Source: M3007 sp033762055
GTDB lineage: Bacteria; Bacteroidota; Bacteroidia; Chitinophagales; Saprospiraceae
Assembly (NCBI GenBank): GCA_033762055.1
Contig: JANRLZ010000319.1
Location: forward strand, 1 to 5,732
Direction of reading: 5' to 3'
Length of the DNA stretch: 5,732 bases
Below are positions 1 to 5,595 of the stretch, in pieces (the stretch's first letter is position 1; each line of letters opens with the position of its first letter). The notes under the pieces are model-generated. The model saw nothing but the letters and a program-made list of their open reading frames with translations. It made no database searches and was not told the origin of the DNA. The translations under genes and the position numbers were made by a program.

Positions 1-138
1 TTGGGAAGATCCGTCTGAAAAATGCAGCCGGCCGTCTTTTACAGCATTCAGGTAGGGTTGCGCGTCCATTTTCTTTTCTTGACACCCTCCGCAAAGGGCG
101 AGCAAAGTTGCGACGAAAAGTAAAAACCGTGTGAGCAT
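1..138 (-). CDS. Putative lipoprotein, N-terminal 46 residues (gene runs off the left edge)
   Basis: Reading the minus strand from the ATG at 138 gives an uninterrupted 46-codon frame to the window edge. It starts MLTRFLLFVATLLALCGGC: one arginine, a hydrophobic stretch of about 12 residues, then a Gly-Gly-Cys that fits a signal peptidase II site with Cys19 as the lipidated residue. The -3 position is Cys rather than the usual Leu, so the lipobox is not canonical. After Cys19 the sequence turns polar (QEKKMDAQ), typical of a mature lipoprotein linker. The remainder (PYLNAVKDGRLHFSDGSSQ) is too short to assign a family. The gene is divergent from the S8 peptidase gene; 49 bases separate the two preferred starts. 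Function unknown; membrane anchoring is inferred from the signal peptide only. Confidence 0.7.
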   Translation of the reverse strand, partial: MLTRFLLFVATLLALCGGCQEKKMDAQPYLNAVKDGRLHFSDGSSQ

Positions 139-187
139 GAGCAAAAATGTCTTTTTTTGTGCGTGCTATTTAAAAGTCATGTGCAAC

Positions 188-2545
188 ATGAAAAACCGTC
201 GCGCGCGCTGGTGGTGCTGTTTTTTTTACGCCTGCCTGCAACTGCAACCGCAGGAGGCAAACGCCCAGACACCGGAACTCTCCGTTCCCGGCCATAACCT
301 TTTTGTCAATCGCATTGCTGCCCAACAAAACCGTCAACCGGCTTTCGACGGTCGGGGCATCGTGCTCTCTATCAAAGAGTTTCGTTTCGACAGCAACGAT
401 GTGGATTTGCGCGGACGAACCACTTTTTCTCCCAATGCAGCGGCAAATCTAACAACCCACGCCAACATCATGGCAACTTTGGCGGGTGGCGCCGGAAATA
501 CCGACCTCTCCGGGCGCGGAGCAGCGCCGGGCTGCAGCCTGATTTCTTCCAGTTTTGTTGGACTGCAACCGGACCCGGATTACGCCGACCGGCAAATTTC
601 GGTACAAAACCATTCCTATGGGGTTGATATACAGTCCTGGTATGGCGAACGAGCCGCTACGTACGACCAAACAACCGCCCGCTACCCTCCCCTGCTGCAC
701 GTTTTCTCGGCCGGAAACAAGGGAACTTTAAGCGCCGACACCGGTGTATATGCCGGTATTCAGGGATTTGCCAATATCACCGGCGAGTTCAAAATGGCCA
801 AAAACGCACTGGTCGCGGGTGCTACCGACTCTTTTGGAAACGTCTGGTCGCTCAGTTCGCGCGGCCCCGCAGGCGATGGTCGAATCAAACCGGATCTGGT
901 TGCCTTCGGACAAGACGGCACTTCGGGCGCAGCAGCATTGGTCAGCGGCGCTGCGGCGGTGCTGCAACAAACGCTTTATGAACTCGACGACACCCTGCCA
1001 CGCGCCGATCTGGTTCGGGCGGTTTTGTTGGCCGGCGCCGATGATATTGCGCCGCCAGGCCCTGATTTTCACAGCGGATTCGGGAGTCTGAACCTGAAAA
1101 ATGCCGTGGACATCTGCTTGAAACGACAGTACCGCTGCGCCGGCATCAATACCGGGCAAAGCTTGTCATTTCCACTTGTTTTACCTGCCCCGATGCACCG
1201 TGTCCGGATCACGTTGGCCTGGAACGACCCTCCGGCTGTGACCTATTCGCAAAAAACGCTGTTGAACGACCTCCAGCTTCGATTGTACGATCCTGCAGGA
1301 AATGAGTATCGGCCACTGGTATTGAATACCGCACCGCATCCCGATTCTTTGGCCTTGCCGGCCCGACCGGGTCAGGATTCCCTGAATAACCTGGAACAGG
1401 TTTATCTTGAATTTCCGACAACAGGAACCTGGGAAATCAAGGTGTCGGCCGGACAACTTCAGGGTAGCCAATCGTTTGCACTGGCCTGGTCGGAAGCCGG
1501 CAGCGATAACTTCGAGTGGATTTATCCCCTGCAAAACGACCCTTGTCCGGCAGGTGAATCGGTGCTGCTGCGCTGGGAAAACACGTTATCCGACAGCCTT
1601 ACGCAACTGTTATGGAAACCGGCCGATGCAACCGAATGGCAGTTCGTGGCGGATTCCGTTGACCTGCAAAAAGGATGGCGGCGATGGAGGGTACCCGACA
1701 CGTTTACCGTGGCGCAATTGCGCATTCAGGCGGGTAGCCGGACTTTTGATTCCGAGCCGTTTTTAATCGCCAAACGACTGCGCATGGAACTCGGTTTCGA
1801 CTGTCCGGATTCGGTGATGTTGTACTGGAATGCCTTGCATCCGGCAGCAAATTATCAATTATACGGTTTGGGCGAGCGTTACATGGAACCTTTGTTGACG
1901 GTGACGGATACGTTGGTCGTATTGCCGAAAAACCAGTTTCGTCAGGAGCGTTTTGCCGTTTCGGCAGTTTTCGGCGGCATACGCGGGGCCCGAAGTCCGG
2001 CGCCGGATATTCACAATCAGGGAATTGCCTGTTTTTTCCGGCATTTTTTTGCCGTACCGCATCCTGCCGGCGGCGCCGATCTTGTACTTGAATTAGGAAC
2101 CTTTTACGGGTTGACAAGCATCCAGTGGGAAAAATGGCAAGCGGGAACATTTATCCCGCTATTGGAAGAAATTGCCGACCGAAATGCGTTCAGTTATCGG
2201 GACGAACAACTGCTGCCGGGCGCCAATACCTATCGGGTGCGGCTCCGTCGAAGCGACGGTCAACTGGTTTACAGCGAGCCGGCAACCCTATACGATGCCG
2301 GACCGGCCAACTGGTTTGTTTTTCCGAATCCTGCGCCGGTAAATGGGGCATTGCAGGTATTGACCCGAACCGAAGAAGATGCCATGTTCCGCTTGTCGAA
2401 CCTGCTTGGACAAACCGTATTGGAGCAGGTATTGCCCGGCGAACAAATTTTCATTTCACTTGAAGACCTGGCTGCCGGCGTGTATGTTTATGCCATCGAA
2501 GCAAACGGCCAAACACTGGGCAAAGGCAAACTCGTGATTCATTAA
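188..2545 (+). CDS. Secreted S8 family (subtilisin-like) serine peptidase with T9SS type A sorting domain
   Basis: An extracellular endopeptidase by family. Residues are counted from the ATG at 188 (785 aa). An N-terminal signal peptide (KNRRAR, then a hydrophobic WWCCFFYACL core) probably ends at ANA-Q near residue 26. The S8 catalytic domain covers about 35-310: GRGIVLSIKE places Glu64 where subtilisins have the catalytic Asp, His91 sits in THANIMATLAGG, the oxyanion-hole Asn177 in FSAGN, and nucleophile Ser246 in GTSGAAALVSG. Residues 337-433 (TLAWNDPPA, LLNDLQLRLYDPAG, NNLEQVYLEFP) match the beta-sandwich that follows the catalytic domain in KP-43-type subtilases. Ig/FN3-like segments follow (about 440-700). 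The last 80 residues are a T9SS sorting domain (FPNPAP, LSNLLGQTVLEQVL, LAAGVYVYAIEANGQTLGKGKLVIH). The frame also opens at GTG 131 and ATG 137, but these would overlap the divergent lipoprotein gene and bury the signal peptide; ATG 179 is also possible. Substrate unknown. Confidence 0.9.
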   Translation: MKNRRARWWCCFFYACLQLQPQEANAQTPELSVPGHNLFVNRIAAQQNRQPAFDGRGIVLSIKEFRFDSNDVDLRGRTTFSPNAAANLTTHANIMATLAGGAGNTDLSGRGAAPGCSLISSSFVGLQPDPDYADRQISVQNHSYGVDIQSWYGERAATYDQTTARYPPLLHVFSAGNKGTLSADTGVYAGIQGFANITGEFKMAKNALVAGATDSFGNVWSLSSRGPAGDGRIKPDLVAFGQDGTSGAAALVSGAAAVLQQTLYELDDTLPRADLVRAVLLAGADDIAPPGPDFHSGFGSLNLKNAVDICLKRQYRCAGINTGQSLSFPLVLPAPMHRVRITLAWNDPPAVTYSQKTLLNDLQLRLYDPAGNEYRPLVLNTAPHPDSLALPARPGQDSLNNLEQVYLEFPTTGTWEIKVSAGQLQGSQSFALAWSEAGSDNFEWIYPLQNDPCPAGESVLLRWENTLSDSLTQLLWKPADATEWQFVADSVDLQKGWRRWRVPDTFTVAQLRIQAGSRTFDSEPFLIAKRLRMELGFDCPDSVMLYWNALHPAANYQLYGLGERYMEPLLTVTDTLVVLPKNQFRQERFAVSAVFGGIRGARSPAPDIHNQGIACFFRHFFAVPHPAGGADLVLELGTFYGLTSIQWEKWQAGTFIPLLEEIADRNAFSYRDEQLLPGANTYRVRLRRSDGQLVYSEPATLYDAGPANWFVFPNPAPVNGALQVLTRTEEDAMFRLSNLLGQTVLEQVLPGEQIFISLEDLAAGVYVYAIEANGQTLGKGKLVIH

Positions 2546-2574
2546 GAGGTGCTGTGTTAAAACCCCCATAGATT

Positions 2575-3264
2575 ATGGTAGAAATTATTGATCTTAGTCA
2601 AACCCTGTATGAAGGCATGCCGGTACACCACAGTTTGCCGCAGATGCGTATGCGTATACACGCCACGCATGAAGAATGGGAGGGTCTTTCAGTCGAGAGC
2701 CAAACCCCCAGCGTGTACGCACTCGAAATGAGCGAGCATACGGGCACTCATGTGGATGCCATCAATCACATGGGTAAAGCTTACGCAGAACAATCCATAG
2801 ACCAAATGCCGCTTTCCATGTTTTATACCGCAGGAATATGTCTTGACTTTTCGCACAAAGGGCTTTCCGAATTGATTCATACCGAAGAAATTGCCGATGA
2901 ACTTGAAAAGAAAAACCTGGAGATCCGGGAAGGCGACACCGTGTTGTTTTGCACCCGACATTTCAAACGGCATTATGGAACTGCGCAATGGCCAATGGGG
3001 CCTGGGCTGACAGAAGACGCAGCGAGATGGCTGGGGATGCAGAAAATTGCTGCATTCGGTGTAGAAACCATGTCACCCGGTGTCTCCGGCGTTTCCAATA
3101 AAGCCGTACATCGTGTCTGTGGCGAACTGGGGTTTACCCATTATGAAAACCTGATTAACCTTGAGCGGCTGTTGGGGCGCGGACGTTTTCGTTTTATCGC
3201 CTTCCCGTTAAAAATCAGGGGCGGTACCGGTTCGCCGGTGCGTGCCGTCGCAGTGTTCGAGTAA
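2575..3264 (+). CDS. Cyclase family protein, kynurenine formamidase-like metal hydrolase
   Basis: A 229-residue cytoplasmic protein without signal peptide, of the usual length for the cyclase/arylformamidase (KynB-like) family. The signature HxGTHxDxxxH is present as HTGTHVDAINH at residues 55-65; by family knowledge His55, His59, Asp61 and His65 bind the metal. Further on, AVHR (His179) and ENLINL (Glu191) have the 12-residue spacing of the remaining metal/catalytic residues in KynB. The N-terminal IDLSQTLYEGMPV is the family's typical opening strand and turn. Members hydrolyse N-formylkynurenine or open or close small amide and lactone rings; the exact substrate cannot be read here, and no other kynurenine-pathway gene is in the window, so no gene symbol is given. 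It starts 29 bases after the peptidase stop with no visible terminator or promoter between, so cotranscription is possible. No clear Shine-Dalgarno sequence precedes the ATG. Confidence 0.88.
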   Translation: MVEIIDLSQTLYEGMPVHHSLPQMRMRIHATHEEWEGLSVESQTPSVYALEMSEHTGTHVDAINHMGKAYAEQSIDQMPLSMFYTAGICLDFSHKGLSELIHTEEIADELEKKNLEIREGDTVLFCTRHFKRHYGTAQWPMGPGLTEDAARWLGMQKIAAFGVETMSPGVSGVSNKAVHRVCGELGFTHYENLINLERLLGRGRFRFIAFPLKIRGGTGSPVRAVAVFE

Positions 3265-3304
3265 AGCATGTCAGTTTTTATGATTTTTGTACAATTGAAG
3301 GCGG

Positions 3305-3335
3305 TTTTACAAATCTGTTACAAGTTTTTACAGCA
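3305..3335 (+). promoter_or_regulatory. Predicted operator: triple direct repeat upstream of the winged-helix regulator gene
   Basis: TTTTACA (3305-3311), TGTTACA (3316-3322) and TTTTACA (3326-3332) followed by GCA. Repeat starts are 11 and 10 bp apart, about one helical turn, so all three face the same side of the DNA. The same 31-bp block recurs at 4384-4414 with 26 of 31 positions identical; all five differences lie in the two spacers between repeats. Direct repeats at this spacing are how OmpR/PhoB-type winged helices bind. The block ends 39 bp before the TACTTTTG promoter box, a typical activator position. Binding by the adjacent regulator is inferred. Confidence 0.7.
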
Positions 3336-3374
3336 CCAATCAACGACCATTTTCGGCACTTGCCGGCTTTCCTG

Positions 3375-3382
3375 TACTTTTG
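3375..3382 (+). promoter_or_regulatory. Bacteroidota-type -7 promoter box (TACTTTTG) of the regulator gene
   Basis: An exact match to TAnnTTTG, the -7 element read by the Bacteroidota primary sigma factor. No TTG stands at the expected -33 distance (only a weak TTTTC near 3350), which fits a promoter needing an activator bound upstream. The box ends only 4 bases before the preferred ATG at 3387, so the transcript would be leaderless or nearly so. An identical octamer precedes the Asp-box gene. Confidence 0.6.
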
Positions 3383-3386
3383 GGTG

Positions 3387-4283
3387 ATGAAGGGAAATTT
3401 GATCAAGCAAATCGCCATCTTTTTGGCCCTGCTGTTGGGCAGCGGCTTGCTAATGCAATTTGTGTGGCAAGTCTCCGAACCGGCGCCATCCCCGGCAGCC
3501 TATTCGGCGGAAAAAGTCAACCTCGCCCTCCGACGCACGGCACATTTGTTGTTAAAAGAATCGGGCGACAGCACCACACGTATCCCCCCGGTTTCACAAA
3601 CCGGCGAACGCAGCTGGCTGGTGCCGCTGAATCGCTCCTTTTCATACGATTCGCTGCCTGCCATCTTGCACACTTCCTTTGAACTGCATCAGATAGCCAC
3701 CCCCTACAATGTTGGGATTTTGCGTTGTGACGACGGGCAATTGTTGCTCGGCTATCATTTTGCCGACCATGTTCAAAACAACGATGTGACTTGCGGCGGA
3801 CGGGAATTGCCGCCTGATTGTTACCAACTCCAGGTCACTTTTCTAACTGAAACACCGGCCTCGAGGCCCATGCCCGTTACAGGTTGGCTCATCAGCGCGG
3901 TATTGGCGGTGACACTTTTCGGAATAGGAAAAAAATGGTCGCATCGTCCTGCTCAGACTGAAAATTCCGATCAGGAACGCGCTTCCGAAGGGATTACATT
4001 CGGGCATTCGCGCCTGGATGTAAACAATCTGGCGCTCTATTGCGGCGCCGTCCGCCACCACCTTACATACCGCGAAGCCAAACTATTGCACCTGTTTGTA
4101 CAACACCCCAATCAGGTGCTGGAACGCAGCCTCATTCTCAACAATGTCTGGGCCGATGAAGGTGTATTAGTCGGACGAAGCGTGGATATGTTCGTTTCCC
4201 GTCTCCGAAAAATGTTGCGCGATGATCCCTCCATTCAACTCGTCGCTGTCCATGGCGTCGGGTATCGGCTGGAGGTGGGTTGA
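3387..4283 (+). CDS. Membrane-anchored one-component regulator with C-terminal OmpR/PhoB-type winged helix
   Basis: Residues are counted from the ATG at 3387 (298 aa). Lys2 and Lys7 precede a hydrophobic helix at about 8-27; a roughly 135-residue extracytoplasmic part follows (about 28-163; three cysteines, C114, C136, C145); a second membrane helix lies at about 164-180, then a positive GKKWSHR stop and a polar linker. The C-terminal domain (about 203-296) is a Trans_reg_C winged helix: LTYREAKLLHLFVQHPNQVL, the loop and recognition helix region GRSVDMFVSRLRKML, and the wing hairpin VHGVGYRL. There is no receiver domain, so signal sensing and DNA binding are on one chain, as in CadC/ToxR but with the winged helix at the C-terminus. 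The periplasmic part has no domain I can name. Repeated operator-like blocks before this gene and the next suggest it regulates itself and the Asp-box gene. A TTG start at 3360 would lie upstream of the promoter box and is disfavoured. Ligand unknown. Confidence 0.88.
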   Translation: MKGNLIKQIAIFLALLLGSGLLMQFVWQVSEPAPSPAAYSAEKVNLALRRTAHLLLKESGDSTTRIPPVSQTGERSWLVPLNRSFSYDSLPAILHTSFELHQIATPYNVGILRCDDGQLLLGYHFADHVQNNDVTCGGRELPPDCYQLQVTFLTETPASRPMPVTGWLISAVLAVTLFGIGKKWSHRPAQTENSDQERASEGITFGHSRLDVNNLALYCGAVRHHLTYREAKLLHLFVQHPNQVLERSLILNNVWADEGVLVGRSVDMFVSRLRKMLRDDPSIQLVAVHGVGYRLEVG

Positions 4284-4380
4284 TGAGGGTTTAGGGAGGT
4301 TGATGGGGTTTAGGGAGGTTTAGGGGGGTTAGTAACGAGAAACCATCTCAACCCCATAACCCTCATCAACCCCATAAACC
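4277..4380. repeat. G-rich/C-rich imperfect inverted repeat with internal direct repeats
   Basis: The segment begins at the last codons of the regulator gene. A perfect 15-bp inverted repeat pairs 4277-4291 (GGGTTGATGAGGGTT) with 4358-4372; with small bulges the pairing extends to about 4311 and 4340, leaving a loop of roughly 28 bases. Each arm also has direct repeats: GGGTTTAGGGAGGTT at 4287-4301 and 4306-4320 (19-bp period), and TCAACCCCATAA at 4348-4359 and 4366-4377 (18-bp period). The plus strand has G-runs at 4287, 4294, 4305, 4313 and 4323, a possible G-quadruplex. It may end the regulator transcript, although no T-tract follows, or it may be a dispersed intergenic repeat. Confidence 0.75.
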
Positions 4381-4383
4381 ATC

Positions 4384-4414
4384 TTTTACATCTCTGTTAC
4401 ATCGTTTTACAGCA
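4384..4414 (+). promoter_or_regulatory. Predicted operator: triple direct repeat upstream of the Asp-box protein gene
   Basis: TTTTACA (4384-4390), TGTTACA (4395-4401) and TTTTACA (4405-4411), then GCA, the second copy of the block found before the regulator gene, with the same 11 and 10 bp steps. It ends 28 bp before the TACTTTTG box, 11 bp closer than in the first copy, so the whole operator is moved by about one helical turn and keeps the same face toward the promoter. A role as activator site for the adjacent winged-helix protein is inferred from layout and conservation. Confidence 0.7.
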
Positions 4415-4442
4415 TAAAAACAGCTGGGGCGGCGGCTGCCGG

Positions 4443-4450
4443 TACTTTTG
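4443..4450 (+). promoter_or_regulatory. Bacteroidota-type -7 promoter box (TACTTTTG) of the Asp-box gene
   Basis: An exact TAnnTTTG match, identical in all eight bases to the box before the regulator gene. No TTG is visible at the -33 position, where the sequence is G-rich. The ATG at 4476 lies 25 bases after the box, giving an expected 5' leader of roughly 20 bases. Confidence 0.6.
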
Positions 4451-4475
4451 CCCCATAGTTCACCAAACACAAATT

Positions 4476-5516
4476 ATGATGCGTATTCTCGCTTTTCTGC
4501 TCCTTATTTCCGGCTCTGTTGCCGCTTACCGCATGCAACAACCCGCAGCACTTCAGGAGCCGACCTGTGCGGCAACCTGTGGGCCACAAGAAGATCATCG
4601 GCCGGAAGCCCGGCTGGTCTTTCATTCCGCCGATGGCGGCAACACCTGGCAGAACCTGGGTAAAGGACTCTCCGACACGATGAAAGTCAGCGGAATTCTG
4701 GCACAAGGCTCGGAGGTCTATCTGGGTATTCAGGATGGCGGTTTGTTTTACAACCCCGGCAATGGCGCCTGGGAGGAACTGGTTATCAGCAGCAGCTCCC
4801 CCAATAACTGCGGAATTTCTGCCCAAAAAAAGGTAGCAGGACTTTTTCCCGGTCGCAATGGGCCGTATGTAGCGGTTGCCTACGGCGGTTTATTCCGCAA
4901 AGCTGCCGGTCCGGTGATGTGGGAGCCCCTGCATGAGGAGATGAAGCCCCAAATGGTAAATTATGTGCTGGAAACCGCAGATGCGCTGTACACCTGCTAC
5001 AACAGCGGTTTGTATGTTTCTTACGACAAAGGAGAAAACTGGAAACAACTGTTAAAAGGATGGGTAAACAGCATTACTGCTAAAGACGGCGTCCTGTTGG
5101 CTGTCAATTTTCGCGGTGTGATGCGCTCTGCCGACGGCGGCGCCAACTGGGAATGTGTGCTTTCCGGAGAAGACATGCATTTTACCCCCGGGGTTATCCA
5201 TGATCGTTTTACCTCCATCTGTTCCGGCGGCGACATCTGGAAAGCTTATTCTGAAGGTGCGCCGTTGCTAAGCTCTGCCGACGGCAAAAACTGGGAGCGT
5301 ATGGGACAATCGGTACCTGCCGTAGGGATCAATAAGATTGTTCAGGCCGGCTCCTATCTTTTTATCAGCCACCATACCGGTATTTCCCGCTCAGCCGACG
5401 GAGGTAAAACCTGGGAACTGGTGTACGCTTTCCAGACGCTTGACGACCGGGAATTTTTACAACTCAGCGTTTCAGGACAAAATGTGGTGGCCGCAGTTAT
5501 GCGGACGGGTTGTTGA
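4476..5516 (+). CDS. Secreted Asp-box (BNR-like) beta-propeller protein
   Basis: 346 residues. MMRILAFLLLISGSVAA is a clear signal peptide with a probable cut after residue 17; the second Met (4479) is an equally good start. Five Asp-box motifs (SxDxGxxW type) are visible: SADGGNTW (51-58), SYDKGENW (182-189), SADGGANW (218-225), the shortened SADGKNW (267-273) and SADGGKTW (306-313). They recur within short beta-rich repeats such as GGLFYN, GGLFRK, SGLYVS and GISRS, as in sialidase, sortilin and YCF48-like propellers. Asp boxes are structural turns, so they do not show enzymatic activity; no sialidase arginine triad or FRIP motif is evident. Seven cysteines occur, including C31 and C35 just after the signal peptide and C346 as the very last residue (MRTGC). 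There is no T9SS sorting domain or lipobox, so periplasmic or Sec-released location is likely. Its promoter shares an operator-like block with the preceding regulator, so the two probably work together. Role unknown. Confidence 0.85.
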   Translation: MMRILAFLLLISGSVAAYRMQQPAALQEPTCAATCGPQEDHRPEARLVFHSADGGNTWQNLGKGLSDTMKVSGILAQGSEVYLGIQDGGLFYNPGNGAWEELVISSSSPNNCGISAQKKVAGLFPGRNGPYVAVAYGGLFRKAAGPVMWEPLHEEMKPQMVNYVLETADALYTCYNSGLYVSYDKGENWKQLLKGWVNSITAKDGVLLAVNFRGVMRSADGGANWECVLSGEDMHFTPGVIHDRFTSICSGGDIWKAYSEGAPLLSSADGKNWERMGQSVPAVGINKIVQAGSYLFISHHTGISRSADGGKTWELVYAFQTLDDREFLQLSVSGQNVVAAVMRTGC

Positions 5517-5595
5517 GATACGGGAAATCTGCATGGGGGGATGCCGTAGATCGTGTTGATTTTCTCATCAATCTGTGGAAATCTCCCCCGCCCCC
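5517..5595. other. Convergent intergenic spacer with a weak hairpin
   Basis: A 79-base gap between the ends of the Asp-box gene and the minus-strand T9SS-tail gene. The only structure I see is a 5-bp hairpin, TTGAT/ATCAA at 5556-5560 and 5567-5571 with a 6-base loop, and GGGGG (from 5535) facing CCCCC (from 5585). Neither is followed by a convincing T-tract, so a bidirectional terminator is possible but weakly supported. Confidence 0.3.

Noticed and set aside
37..46. TTTTACAGCA, identical to the last unit of the operator block
   Set aside because: Only one unit is present, with no phased partners upstream, and it lies inside the lipoprotein coding frame (antisense to LNAVK).
152..159. TTTTTTTG as a -7 promoter box for the peptidase gene
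   Set aside because: One mismatch to TAnnTTTG within a T-run and no TTG at a suitable distance upstream; too weak to call.
449..2454. Many open frames of 60-150 codons antisense to or out of frame with the S8 peptidase gene
   Set aside because: All lie within a well-supported gene, have no recognisable motifs, and are rich in Arg, Ser, Pro and Cys as expected of shadow frames in this base composition.
3360..3386. TTG start for the regulator adding nine residues
   Set aside because: It lies upstream of the TACTTTTG promoter box, and the ATG at 3387 gives a normal N-terminal membrane anchor (MKGNLIKQ).
4287..4377. CRISPR array or telomere repeat
   Set aside because: The repeats are only 12-15 bp, two copies each, with spacers of 4-6 bp of similar sequence, and form one inverted structure in a normal intergenic region.
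5455..5461. Single TTTTACA units inside the Asp-box gene (here and near 4746)
   Set aside because: Isolated seven-base matches within coding sequence, without the 11/10-bp phased repeats or the GCA end.
5436..5516. T9SS sorting domain at the end of the Asp-box protein
   Set aside because: The C-terminus (LQLSVSGQNVVAAVMRTGC) lacks the PNP start, the LxAGxY turn and the terminal KxxxxR/K strand; the propeller fold simply continues to the end.
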